A DNA stretch of 24,457 bases, taken from SLRI01 sp964393275. GTDB lineage: Bacteria; Pseudomonadota; Alphaproteobacteria; Geminicoccales; Geminicoccaceae. The stretch is from the NCBI GenBank assembly GCA_964393275.1, contig CAYMTA010000064.1, positions 1-24,457 of the forward strand. Direction: 5' to 3'. A model generated the notes under the pieces. That model saw only the letters and a program-made list of their open reading frames with translations, did not search any database and was not told where the DNA came from. The translations under genes and the position numbers were made by a program. Shown here in pieces: positions 15,138 through 24,186 of this stretch (position 1 is the stretch's first letter; each line of letters opens with the position of its first letter).

Positions 15138-15934
15138 CTGGAACGGCGACGATCGCGCCAGCCGAGACCGGCGGCACCGATGTCACCCGCTTCAACGCTC
15201 TGAAGCATGGCATCCTTTCCCGCTATGCCCTGCTGCCATGGGAAGACCTTGGCGAATATCAGCAGTTGGTCGCGGCGCTGGCCGCCGAGCACGCCCCTGA
15301 GGGACCAACCGAGGAGCATCTGGTCGAGGAATTGGCGGGCGTTCTCTGGCGCAAGCGTCGGCTGCGCCTGGCCGAGGTCGCTTCGTATCGAGATGGGCTG
15401 CACGATTGCTTTGCCTCTTTCAGAGATACCGCAAAGGCCGCGGTGGCCCATCTCAAAACGACGGAACAGCCGGAGTCCGTCGAGCGTGCCGTTCGGGCTA
15501 CGGATGCCGACACGGCAGCCGAGTTGGCCGACCTCGACGAGGATGAGGCAATGACCCGCCACGCTCTTGAGCACGCCAGCAGCAGTCGCAAGGACGCCTA
15601 CAAGGCGGCAGTCGCGGCCCTGCGCTACGACACCCGCAACTGCTGGCAAGACCATCTCGATGACGACCCGGACGAGCACGACCAGTCGCCCAGCGCGACG
15701 GCACCCGAGCTGAAGCGTTTCCTCGAGGATCACGCTCTGCCGGTCATCCGTAAGCGCCGCGAACAACTCCGTCTTCGCCTCCTCATCCGCGAGCAGGCGT
15801 TCGGCGAGGCACTGATTCCGTTCAAGCTCGAAAAACTCAGCCGCTACGAGGTCTTCCTCGATCGCAAGCTGGAGCGCATGCTGGCTATGCTCGTGCGCTT
15901 GAAAGAGCTGCGAGCCGCCGGAGCCGAGACTTGA
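15134..15934 (+). CDS. NALKHG-motif helical protein, function unknown
   Basis: A 266-aa mostly helical protein. It begins with a short disordered segment and the signature TRFNALKHGILSR (residues 18-30), followed by LVEELAGVLWRKRRLRLAEVA (about 65-85). The rest is a long helical region ending in a coiled-coil-like tail (LERMLAMLVRLKELRA). The NALKHG proteins are widespread in alphaproteobacteria and planctomycetes, and some resemble phage terminase small subunits; no activity is known to me. ATG 15134 overlaps the previous stop (ATGA), with AAAGGGG upstream. It is the last gene of the set. The 137 bp that follow hold no gene. Confidence 0.8.
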   Translation: MTGTATIAPAETGGTDVTRFNALKHGILSRYALLPWEDLGEYQQLVAALAAEHAPEGPTEEHLVEELAGVLWRKRRLRLAEVASYRDGLHDCFASFRDTAKAAVAHLKTTEQPESVERAVRATDADTAAELADLDEDEAMTRHALEHASSSRKDAYKAAVAALRYDTRNCWQDHLDDDPDEHDQSPSATAPELKRFLEDHALPVIRKRREQLRLRLLIREQAFGEALIPFKLEKLSRYEVFLDRKLERMLAMLVRLKELRAAGAET

Positions 15935-16071
15935 TCCGTTTCGCAAAAATGGATTCGCCAAGGCGATCAAAGCCGACTCGACGCGTCCTGATCGGGCTGT
16001 GCTGCCGACTTCTCAGGTGATAGACCTTTCGGCACACTCAAGGGCGCCGGCGATAATGTGAGCGTTGGAAT

Positions 16072-19000
16072 ATGATCGTTCCGTTGGTCTACGACCTCTG
16101 CGATCCCCGTGCCGATGTTAAGGCCGGATCGTCTAGCGATGCGGATTTCGCTGCTGATCTGTCGTACGTCGTGCGGGGTTCGGGCGGGCCTCTTGAGTAC
16201 AGCGATCCTGCACGCTTCTTTACGAATACCTATCCGACGCGCGGGCTACGCAACCTTCTGAGTCAGGTGCTCACGCGTCTGACCGGGCAGACGGGGGCAA
16301 TCTCGGCAATATTCCGGCTGGATACGAGTTTCGGCGGCGGTAAGACACATGGCCTGATTGCCTTGACGCACGCAGCGAGGGGCATGGCCGGCGTCGCGCA
16401 GGTCGATGAGTTCGTTGCTCCGGGATTGATACCGCGTGGCCCTGTACGCATTGCCGCCTTCGATGGTGAGAATGCTGATCCCGCCAATGGACGGCGACTA
16501 GAGGAGAACCTCTTCGCGTTCACGCCGTGGGGCGAGATCGCCTACGCGCTGGCTGGTCGGACCGGCTATGAGCGCGTTCGCCGGTCCGATGAGGAGGGCA
16601 TCGCGCCCGGTGCGGACACGATTGCGGAACTGTTCGGTGGCGAATCGGCGCTCATCATGCTCGACGAGCTTGCCGTCTACCTCCGCAAGGTCTGGAATCG
16701 CCCGGTCGCGCGAGACCAGCTCACGGCTTTCCTGACGAGCCTCTTCAAGGCCGTCGAGTCGTCACCGCGTTCTGCCTTGGTGTACACCCTGGCAGTCGGC
16801 AAGGATGGACGCGGTAGCGACGCCTATACCAACGAGAACCAGTTCATCGCCGACAAAATGGCTGAGGCCGAGAGTGTTTCGGCTCGCAAGGCGACCCTGT
16901 TGAACCCGACCGAAGACGACGAAACGATCCAGGTACTGCGACGCCGCCTGTTCGCGCGGATTGACGAGACTCGAGGGGCCGACGTCGTGGATGCTTATCG
17001 GGCGCTCTGGCATCAGCATGCCGGTAGCCTCTCCACGGATGCTGCCAAGGCAGAAACTGTTGAGGCTTTCGCCCGAAGCTACCCGCTGCATCCTGATGTG
17101 CTGGCGACATTCACCGGCAAGACAGCAACCCTGACGAACTTCCAGCGTGTTAGGGGCATGTTGCGGATCTTGGGCCGGACCGTGGCACGGCTTTGGCAGC
17201 TGCGTCCGGTCGACGCGACAGCGATCCACCTTCACCACATCGATCTCGGCTACGAGCCGATCCGTCAGGAGGTCATGACCCGGCTGGGGCAATCGATCTA
17301 TGTGCCAGCGCTACGCAACGACATTGCCGGCGAACAAGGACGTCGGGCGCTGGCTGAGAGCATCGACGATACGCAGCATGCCGGGCTGCCGCCCTACGCC
17401 GCCTACGTGGCGCGCACCGTCTTCATGCACAGCCTGGCCTTCAACGATCAGCTCAAGGGCCTGACACCTGAGCATCTTCGCTACGACGTACTGAGCCCCA
17501 ATACGAACATCGACTTCATCGAGGCGGCTCGCCAGCGGTTCATTGCCAAATCGGCCTATCTCGACGACCGGCCTGGCTCGCCGCTGCGGTTTCTCGCCGA
17601 AGCGAACCTGACCCAGGTCATTCGGCGCGAGGAAGGCAACGTCGACCCGGGCGACCTCCGCGCTCAGCTGAATGATCGTATCAAATCAATTTTCAACGGC
17701 TCGGTGTTCGAAACCGTTTCGTTCCCTGGCGGGCCGTGGGACGTTCCCGACGAGGTTGGCTCCGGGCGTCCGCTGCTGGTGGTCTTGTCCTATGATGGCT
17801 GCAGCGTGGGCGCTTCAGTCGAGGCAGTGCCAGATCTCATTGCTCGCATCTTCGAGCGCAAAGGTTCAGAAGGCAGCAGCTTGCGCAGCCTGAGAAACAA
17901 CCTCGCCTTCGTCGTCGCCGAGGACGCCAAGATCGACGATATGCGCCAAAAGATGGCCCGCCGACTGGCTTTGCGCGAGCTCAAGGCGCCCGAACGGCTC
18001 AATGAGCTGGCCGAGCATCAGCAGGCCAAGGTGCGTGAGCTCGAAGCCAGATCGGAGGCCGAGGTGGCTATCGCCATCCAGCAGGCCTACCGCCATGTCT
18101 TCTACCCGTCTCGGTCACGGGTTGCCGGGGCGTCCGTCGATCTCGCTCACAGTGCTCTCGACATTCACTCTGCCTCAGAAAAGCCGGGCGCCGGCCAACA
18201 GCAGCTCGTGCGGGCACTCCGCGAATACCGCAAGTTGCGCATTGTCGAGGACGAGCCGGACGCGCCCGCATATGTCCGCGATCGGACGCCCTTGAAAAAG
18301 GGCCAGATCACCTCCGCGGCTCTGCGCGAGGAGTTCCGCCGTGACCCGAGTCTGCCGATCCTGGTCGGTGACGATGTCTTTATTCGCGGCCTTCGCAAGG
18401 GCGTCGAACAGGGCGAGTACGTCTATCGCCGCAACGATCTCCTCTACGGACCCGGCGATCCACATACCTCCGTCCAGATCGACGAACAGGCTGTCGTCTT
18501 CACCATGGTCTATGCCAGGGAGCACGGCATCTGGCCGCGGCCGAAGCCCAAGCCGGCAGAGTCAGAGCCCACCGGCACAACGACAGGCGAAGGACAAACG
18601 ACGGCTGGTCCCAAAACAGCTTCAGCCGATAGCGACGGAGCACCAGATCCTTCCACCACCACGCCGTCAGGCGGCGCGCCCTCTGCTCCGAATGTCCTTA
18701 CCGCCGAGGGACTCTTGCGCGAGGCATTGATCAGGCTTTGGGAGCAGGCGCGAGTCCGGAAGATCGAGCGCATCGCCAACCTCGTTATCCGGATGTTCGA
18801 CGCAACCGACGCTTTCCGGTTGCTCGGTGTCGTTGCCACCGTTCGCGGCGCCGACGAGAAGCGCGTGACCATCGAAGGTGGCTATGAAACGGCCGGCGGC
18901 AGCACGCTCGAGCTCGACTACACCGGCACTCCGCAAGACGCGCAGCCGCTCAAGGACTTTCTGGAGCCACAACTGCGGGCAGCCGATACCAAGAACCTGA

Positions 19001-19134
19001 AGGCCCGCTTCGAAATTACCTTCGGCGACGGCCTGCCGATAGATGGCGACGCGGCCGACAAGCTCACCGAGCAGCTCACGCGGTATGCGACCGGTGCCGC
19101 CTATGTCGAGGCGACGGCGGAGGCCGTAGCTTGA
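16072..19134 (+). CDS. DUF499-type ATPase, defence-associated
   Basis: A 1020-aa predicted ATPase. The start is typical of DUF499 proteins (DLCDPRADV, then DPARFFTNTYPTRGLRNLL). Walker A is TSFGGGKTH (Lys91) and Walker B is ALIMLDELAVYL (Asp198, Glu199). A large middle region contains helical segments (KLFARID, SYPLHPDVLATFTGK and RVRGMLRILGRTVARLW), which suggest an AAA+/STAND-like helical lid. After about 830 a low-complexity Pro/Thr/Glu linker leads to a C-terminal alpha/beta domain (about 875-1020). DUF499 proteins pair with DUF1156 methyltransferases in defence islands, probably as the ATP-driven part of a restriction-like system. ATG 16072 is the first start after an in-frame TAA at 16054. 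It is less GC-rich than the genes after it, and its stop overlaps the next start. Confidence 0.9.
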   Translation: MIVPLVYDLCDPRADVKAGSSSDADFAADLSYVVRGSGGPLEYSDPARFFTNTYPTRGLRNLLSQVLTRLTGQTGAISAIFRLDTSFGGGKTHGLIALTHAARGMAGVAQVDEFVAPGLIPRGPVRIAAFDGENADPANGRRLEENLFAFTPWGEIAYALAGRTGYERVRRSDEEGIAPGADTIAELFGGESALIMLDELAVYLRKVWNRPVARDQLTAFLTSLFKAVESSPRSALVYTLAVGKDGRGSDAYTNENQFIADKMAEAESVSARKATLLNPTEDDETIQVLRRRLFARIDETRGADVVDAYRALWHQHAGSLSTDAAKAETVEAFARSYPLHPDVLATFTGKTATLTNFQRVRGMLRILGRTVARLWQLRPVDATAIHLHHIDLGYEPIRQEVMTRLGQSIYVPALRNDIAGEQGRRALAESIDDTQHAGLPPYAAYVARTVFMHSLAFNDQLKGLTPEHLRYDVLSPNTNIDFIEAARQRFIAKSAYLDDRPGSPLRFLAEANLTQVIRREEGNVDPGDLRAQLNDRIKSIFNGSVFETVSFPGGPWDVPDEVGSGRPLLVVLSYDGCSVGASVEAVPDLIARIFERKGSEGSSLRSLRNNLAFVVAEDAKIDDMRQKMARRLALRELKAPERLNELAEHQQAKVRELEARSEAEVAIAIQQAYRHVFYPSRSRVAGASVDLAHSALDIHSASEKPGAGQQQLVRALREYRKLRIVEDEPDAPAYVRDRTPLKKGQITSAALREEFRRDPSLPILVGDDVFIRGLRKGVEQGEYVYRRNDLLYGPGDPHTSVQIDEQAVVFTMVYAREHGIWPRPKPKPAESEPTGTTTGEGQTTAGPKTASADSDGAPDPSTTTPSGGAPSAPNVLTAEGLLREALIRLWEQARVRKIERIANLVIRMFDATDAFRLLGVVATVRGADEKRVTIEGGYETAGGSTLELDYTGTPQDAQPLKDFLEPQLRAADTKNLKARFEITFGDGLPIDGDAADKLTEQLTRYATGAAYVEATAEAVA

Positions 19135-19613
19135 GCAGCCGGTTCGAGCGCCTGCCGGGCATCGCCACCCCGGACTCGGCCCCCGTCTACGAGCTTCGCG
19201 CGCGGCGGCACGGGCCGGGCGACACCGAGCTCGAGGTCTGGCAGCTACCCTCGCCGGCCTCGCCGCAGCGAACCTCGCCCGTCCGGATCGCCGGCCTGCG
19301 CGGCCGCAATCTCGATCTCGTGGAGCATCGCGTCCTGCGTCGCCTCGGCCAGGCCGGGCTGAAGCTTTCCGGCCGCGAGGCCGAGCGCAAGGAGGGCCAC
19401 CGCCTGCCGGAAGATTTGGCCCTCGCCCTCGCCCTCCTCTTCCGCACGCTCGCCCCCATGCGCTCGCGCGATAACATGCGGTCGGTGGCCGAGGGCATCG
19501 ACACGATGGGCCGCGAGGAGGCGGCCTACTGGCTCGGCATGGCCATCCACCGCAAGAACCCGCGCCGCGTGCTGACGGCGCTTCGCTTCCTGCTGACCGA
19601 TCCGAAGCGTTGA
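19131..19613 (+). CDS. Small partner protein of the DUF499 ATPase, unknown
   Basis: A 160-aa soluble basic protein that I cannot name. It starts with TTG whose bases overlap the TGA of the DUF499 gene (TTGA at 19131-19134), so it is almost certainly translated with it. The N-terminal half is beta-like (VYELRARRHGPGDTELEVWQL). The C-terminal half is helical and charged (RLPEDLALALALLFRTLAPMRS, then EEAAYWLGMAIHRKNPRRVLTALRFLL). The overlap suggests a fixed subunit or regulator of the ATPase rather than an independent gene. Its GC content is much higher than that of the DUF499 gene. Confidence 0.75.
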   Translation: MSSRFERLPGIATPDSAPVYELRARRHGPGDTELEVWQLPSPASPQRTSPVRIAGLRGRNLDLVEHRVLRRLGQAGLKLSGREAERKEGHRLPEDLALALALLFRTLAPMRSRDNMRSVAEGIDTMGREEAAYWLGMAIHRKNPRRVLTALRFLLTDPKR

Positions 19614-19621
19614 AGCGTTTG

Positions 19622-19703
19622 CGTGTTACAAATCTTGCCTTGCAACACGTTAGCCTGCCTTGATTTTTCGCGCCCTTGCTGGTTTGTGAAAGAGCGCTTT
19701 CAC
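19622..19703. promoter_or_regulatory. Two inverted repeats before the DUF4143-type ATPase gene
   Basis: CGTGTTACAA (19622-19631) and TTGCAACACG (19640-19649) are inverted with one mismatch and an 8-base loop. GTGAAAG (19686-19692) and CTTTCAC (19697-19703) are perfect 7-bp arms with a 4-base loop. They fill the 102-bp gap after the small partner gene and end just before the AAGGAG site (19705-19710). The second palindrome next to the ribosome-binding site could be an operator or an RNA hairpin masking it. The first could terminate the upstream genes. Confidence 0.6.
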
Positions 19704-19715
19704 TAAGGAGAACCA

Positions 19716-21200
19716 GTGCTCTCGATCTCGGACGCTGATGTGGCTGCAAGGCTCGGGGCCGACAATCCCTGGTGGAGCGGTCCGCTCGATCGAAGCCGCT
19801 CGCCGTTCTCGCTGCCGCGCCGCGACTATTTCGACGTTTTCTCGAGACGCGTTCTGGCACCGGTTCACCGAGCGACCATCATGCTCGGCGCCAGACGGGT
19901 CGGCAAGACGACGATGTTGCGGCAGTTCGTTGGTGAATGTGTAGCCGACCGACGGTTTCCGGCCATCCTGTTCGCCTCGGTCGACACGCCCACCTATACC
20001 GGCCTCAGCCTCCAGCGGCTCCTGGACTTTTTTGTCCGCGCCTGCCCACACGATCCCGCCGGGTCGCGGCTCGTGATCTTCGACGAGATCCAGTACCTCA
20101 AAGGTTGGGAGCAGCACCTCAAGGACCTCGTCGACCGCTATCCGGACACCCGTTTCGTCGCGAGCGGGTCGGCCGGTGCCGCCCTTCGCCGGCAGAGCGA
20201 GGAGAGCGGTGCCGGCCGCTTCACCGACTTCGAGCTGCCGCCCTTGACCTTCGCCGAATTCCTTCGCTTTCGCGGCCTCGAAAGCGATCTGATCCGGGTG
20301 GACGACGAGCGAGCCGGCGTCGAGCGCTTTGCCGCGGTCGATCTGCCTGCGCTGAACCGCGCCTTCGTCGACTACGTCAACTATGGCGCCTATCCCGAGG
20401 CGGTGTTCAGCGAGACCGTCCGGCAGGATTTCGGGCAGTTCGTCGGTCGCGATATCGTCGACAAGGTGCTGCTGCGCGACCTGCCGGTCCTCTATGGCAT
20501 CCAGGACATCCAGGAGCTGAACCGTCTGTTCACCGTGCTCGCCTACAACACCGGCCAGGAGGTCAGCCTCGAAAGCCTCTCGCAGAGCGGTGGCGCCACC
20601 AAGCCCACCATCACCCGCTACCTCGAGTACCTCGAAGCCGCCTTTCTCATCTACCGTGTCCGCCGCGTCGACGAGAACGCGAGGCGCCTGACCCGCCAGC
20701 GCGGCTTCAAGGTCTATTTGACCAACCCCTCGATGCGGGCCGCCCTCTTCGCCCCGATCGCCGACGGCGACCCGGCCATGGGAGCCCTCGCCGAGACGGC
20801 CGTGCTCTGCCAGTGGCTCCATGCGACCGAGCATCGCGATCTGCACTACGCGCGCTGGGGCGAAGGCGAGGTCGACGTCGTCCGCCTCGATCCGGCGACC
20901 CAGCGTCCGATCTGGGCCTACGACGTCAAATGGTCGGACCACCATGGCGACCGGCCCGAGGAGCTTGGCAACCTGGTCGACTTCGCCCGACGCACCCAGT
21001 TGCGGCGGATCGGCGCCACGACCAAGACCGTTCGCAGCCGCCATCGCAGTCGCGATCTCGTCGACCCGATCGAGTTGCAGCTCTTTCCGACGAGCCTGCA
21101 CGCCTACGCGCTGGGCCGCCTGGGGGCCGCCGAGACGCCGGAGACCCGCCGGCTGCTCGCGACCACCGGCGGCATGCCGGAAGGCAGCCTGCAGGCATGA
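19716..21200 (+). CDS. AAA ATPase with DUF4143-type nuclease-like C-terminus
   Basis: A 494-aa P-loop ATPase. Walker A is GARRVGKTT (58-66, Lys64) and Walker B is LVIFDEIQYL (Asp123, Glu124). A sensor-1-like RFVASGSAGA lies at 146-155, followed by a winged-helix-like region (SLESLSQSGGATKPTITRYLEYL, about 284-306). The C-terminus carries a PD-(D/E)xK-like core: GEVDVV (Glu385, Asp387) and YDVKWS (Asp403, Lys405). This is the DUF4143 architecture of ATPases, whose function is mostly unknown. The start is GTG 19716, with AAGGAG five bases upstream. It sits between the DUF499 unit and the methyltransferase, with only 43 bp to the latter, but has its own upstream hairpins. It could be an effector of the system, or an independent unit inserted there. 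Confidence 0.9.
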   Translation: MLSISDADVAARLGADNPWWSGPLDRSRSPFSLPRRDYFDVFSRRVLAPVHRATIMLGARRVGKTTMLRQFVGECVADRRFPAILFASVDTPTYTGLSLQRLLDFFVRACPHDPAGSRLVIFDEIQYLKGWEQHLKDLVDRYPDTRFVASGSAGAALRRQSEESGAGRFTDFELPPLTFAEFLRFRGLESDLIRVDDERAGVERFAAVDLPALNRAFVDYVNYGAYPEAVFSETVRQDFGQFVGRDIVDKVLLRDLPVLYGIQDIQELNRLFTVLAYNTGQEVSLESLSQSGGATKPTITRYLEYLEAAFLIYRVRRVDENARRLTRQRGFKVYLTNPSMRAALFAPIADGDPAMGALAETAVLCQWLHATEHRDLHYARWGEGEVDVVRLDPATQRPIWAYDVKWSDHHGDRPEELGNLVDFARRTQLRRIGATTKTVRSRHRSRDLVDPIELQLFPTSLHAYALGRLGAAETPETRRLLATTGGMPEGSLQA

Positions 21201-21243
21201 CCGCAGCCCTGCCCAGTCCGATCGCAACCACACAGGACACGCC

Positions 21244-24186
21244 ATGACCACCCGCCGGCTGATCGAGGACTGGTTGCCAATCGCGGCGTTGGGCGAGGAG
21301 AGCGTACGCGAGCGGCGGTCGATGACGGCGCTGCCGCCGATCTATTACCTGCACGTTTGGTGGGCGCGACGGCCGCTGGTCGCATCGCGGGCGGCGGTGC
21401 TCGCCTCCGTCCTGCCGGCCGATGCCGACCGCGAGCGATTCATGCACGCTCTCGGGATTCATGGCGATCCGGTGGCGAGCCGACGCCGGATCGATCTCGC
21501 CAAGCGCACCGGCGAGCGGTTCGAAGGCGAGGCCTACACGTATCGACGTGCCTTCACCCATTCACCAGATAAGGGTGATCGGCGGTTCATCGAAGGCGCG
21601 CTTGGCGGACCCGATCGTGCCAGCCCTGTTGTTCTCGACCCCACGGCCGGCGGCGGCAGCATACCCTTCGAAACAGTCCGGCTCGGCTTCGAAGCGCTGG
21701 CCAATGATCTCAACCCGGTGGCGGCACTGATCCAGAAGGCGACGATCGAGTATCCGCTGACATTCGGCCTTGCACTGGTGGAGGAATTTCGTCGCTTGGC
21801 ATCGGAGTTCGTCGAGCGTCGAGAGCAATTGCTGGCACCCTATTTTCCGCCTGAACCAGAGCCTGACTGCATCCCGACAAACTTCATCTGGTCTCGCACC
21901 ATCACCTGCCCCTATTGCGATGGCTTGGTGCCGTTGTCGCCGAACTGGCGGCTCGCGCCGGATGGGACCGGGGTGCGGCTTCGGCCGGAGCTGGCAGGCG
22001 GGCCGGGCAGCACCGGTCGGCGCTGCGGTTTCGAGATCGTCAAGTCGGTCAAGCAGCAGTCCGAGGGGACCGTGAGCGGCGGCGATGCGACCTGCCCCTT
22101 CACCGATTGTGGCCGGGTGATCGACGGCGACGAGATCAAGCGCCAGGCCCAGGCCGGCGGCATGGGCGAGCAGATTTACACCGTCGTCTTCAAGCGGCGC
22201 ATCGTCACCCGCCTGAAGTCGGGCAAGCGCGGCAAGGACAAATGGGTCCGCGGCTACCGCGCCCCGCGCCCGGAGGACGACAATAGCGAGGTCATTGGCG
22301 CCCGACTGGCCGAAAAAATGCCGGAATGGGAGGCCTTGGATTTGGTGCCGAATGAAGTAGTGCCCGAAGGTCTGAAGACTACAGAACCAATTCGCTACGG
22401 CATGGTGCGCTGGCAGGACATGTTCTCGTCACGCCAGCTTCTCGGGCACATCACGGCAGTTGAGGTGTTCCAAGAGTTGATCCAGCAACAGAGGACTAGC
22501 CCAGCATCCGATGTAACTACTGCTGCACTCGTCTACCTTGCAATCGTTCTCGACAAAATGCTCAACTACAATTCAAGGATGTCAGTCTGGCTTCCATTCC
22601 GTGAGGTCGTCGCAAACACCTTCAATCGGCATGATTTCGCGTTTTGCTGGTCCCATGCCGAGATGTCGCCGCTGATCACCGGCCTCGGCTACGACTGGGC
22701 GATCGAGCAGACGGGGAAGTGCGTTAAGGAGCTGGTCGAGCTGGCGCGGCCCGATGCCGCGATCGGCGGCGACCTGTTGAGCCGGGTTGCCACACCGTTC
22801 GTCCCGCCGCCGGTGACGATCACCTGCAAGCCCGGCGAGATGCTGGACCACATCGCGGACGGCTCGGTCGATGTCGTGGTGATCGACCCGCCCTATTACG
22901 ACAACGTCATGTACGCCGAGCTGTCGGACTTCTTCTATGTCTGGCTGAAGCGGACAGCCGGCCATGTGGTGCCGGAGCTCTTCACGCGAAGGCTGACCGA
23001 CAAGGACAACGAGGCGGTCGCCAACCCGGCCAAGTTCAAGGGCGAGAAGGGTGCGAAGGCGCGCGCCGGTCGCGATTACCAGGAGCGGATGGCGCGGATC
23101 TTCGAGGAGTGCCGGCGGGTCTTGAAGCCGGACGGCATCATGACGTTGATGTTCACCCACAAAGCGACGGGCGCGTGGGACGCGTTGACCACCGGCCTGA
23201 TGCAGGCGGGCTTCGCCATCACCGCCTCCTGGCCGATCAACACCGAGGCCGAGGGCAGCCTGCATATCAAGGACAAGTCGGCGGCGAACAGCACGATCTT
23301 CCTCGTCTGCCGACCGCGTGAGCTGGTCGGCGCCGATGGCGGCGGCGACTACTGGGAGGACGTCGAACCCCTGGTCCAGGGCGCTGTCAGGAAGCGCGTG
23401 ACGGAATTCCAGAAGGCCGGCATCGGCGGCGTCGATCTTTATCTCGCCTGCTTCGGCCCGGCGCTGGAGGAGTTTTCGCGCCACTGGCCCTTGAAGCGCG
23501 GCACGCCACGGCCGAAGCCGGCCGAACTCAAGCGGAGGCGGCAGGCCGAGCTTTTCGGCGAGGAATGGGACCCTTACGCCGTGACGCCGGAGGATGCGCT
23601 CGACGCGGCGCGGCGCGAGGTCAAGCGCTGGCGGCTGGAGCAGCTCACCCACGCCAAGGCGAGCGACGAGCTCGACGCCTTGACGTCGTGGTTCGTGCTG
23701 GCCTGGGATGCCTTCAAGGCGCCGGTCTTCCCCTACGACGAAGCGCTGCGGCTGGCGCGTGCTGTCGGTGTCGATCTCGACAGCCAAGTCGTGGGCGTGC
23801 TCGCCGGCAAGAAGGGCAGCGATCTGGTGATGTGGGACAGCGCCGGCCGTGCTGCCAAGGGCTCGCTCGGCTCGCCCGACGGCAGCCGGGGAATGATCGA
23901 CCCCATCCACCATGCCGCCCATCTCGGCCGCAGCCGCAACGTCCAGGCGGCGTTCGATCTTCTGGAGCAATCCGGCGTGGCCCGCGAGCCGGTCTTCTTC
24001 GCGGCACTCGAAGCTGTCCTCGAGGTGCTGCCCGTCTCGCAGCGCTTCAGCGGCATCGCCCTCGACGGCGACCTCGCCAAGGCCGGCAGCGATTTCGAGC
24101 AGCTCGAGAACCTGCGCCGGCTGCATTTCGCCGGCGACGTCGACGAGCCGAGCCAGCTCGAGCTCTGGAAGGAGGCGGTGGCATGA
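21244..24186 (+). CDS. DUF1156-type DNA methyltransferase
   Basis: A 980-aa adenine/cytosine-N DNA methyltransferase. The N-terminal DUF1156 block (LIEDWLPIAALGEES, then YYLHVWWARRPLVASRAA at about 34-51) is characteristic. The S-adenosylmethionine motif DPTAGGGSIP is at 132-141 and the ANDLNPVA strand at 153-160. The catalytic DPPYYDNVMY motif starts at Asp548. The long stretch between carries a zinc-ribbon-like part (CPYC at 222-225, Cys261, Cys284, Cys289) and probably the target-recognition region. An APC-like tail follows (about 660-980). It would modify host DNA so the restriction partner spares it. ATG 21244 is preceded by AGGA. Codons 350-460 are strikingly AT-rich. Its last bases overlap the next gene's ATG. 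Confidence 0.93.
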   Translation: MTTRRLIEDWLPIAALGEESVRERRSMTALPPIYYLHVWWARRPLVASRAAVLASVLPADADRERFMHALGIHGDPVASRRRIDLAKRTGERFEGEAYTYRRAFTHSPDKGDRRFIEGALGGPDRASPVVLDPTAGGGSIPFETVRLGFEALANDLNPVAALIQKATIEYPLTFGLALVEEFRRLASEFVERREQLLAPYFPPEPEPDCIPTNFIWSRTITCPYCDGLVPLSPNWRLAPDGTGVRLRPELAGGPGSTGRRCGFEIVKSVKQQSEGTVSGGDATCPFTDCGRVIDGDEIKRQAQAGGMGEQIYTVVFKRRIVTRLKSGKRGKDKWVRGYRAPRPEDDNSEVIGARLAEKMPEWEALDLVPNEVVPEGLKTTEPIRYGMVRWQDMFSSRQLLGHITAVEVFQELIQQQRTSPASDVTTAALVYLAIVLDKMLNYNSRMSVWLPFREVVANTFNRHDFAFCWSHAEMSPLITGLGYDWAIEQTGKCVKELVELARPDAAIGGDLLSRVATPFVPPPVTITCKPGEMLDHIADGSVDVVVIDPPYYDNVMYAELSDFFYVWLKRTAGHVVPELFTRRLTDKDNEAVANPAKFKGEKGAKARAGRDYQERMARIFEECRRVLKPDGIMTLMFTHKATGAWDALTTGLMQAGFAITASWPINTEAEGSLHIKDKSAANSTIFLVCRPRELVGADGGGDYWEDVEPLVQGAVRKRVTEFQKAGIGGVDLYLACFGPALEEFSRHWPLKRGTPRPKPAELKRRRQAELFGEEWDPYAVTPEDALDAARREVKRWRLEQLTHAKASDELDALTSWFVLAWDAFKAPVFPYDEALRLARAVGVDLDSQVVGVLAGKKGSDLVMWDSAGRAAKGSLGSPDGSRGMIDPIHHAAHLGRSRNVQAAFDLLEQSGVAREPVFFAALEAVLEVLPVSQRFSGIALDGDLAKAGSDFEQLENLRRLHFAGDVDEPSQLELWKEAVA

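Noticed and set aside
19650..21251. Minus-strand open frame of 533 codons
   Set aside because: Antisense to the DUF4143-type ATPase, which has intact Walker motifs. No family pattern on the minus strand.
22582..24126. Minus-strand open frame of 514 codons
   Set aside because: Antisense to the methyltransferase with its DPPY motif. The product has only biased composition.
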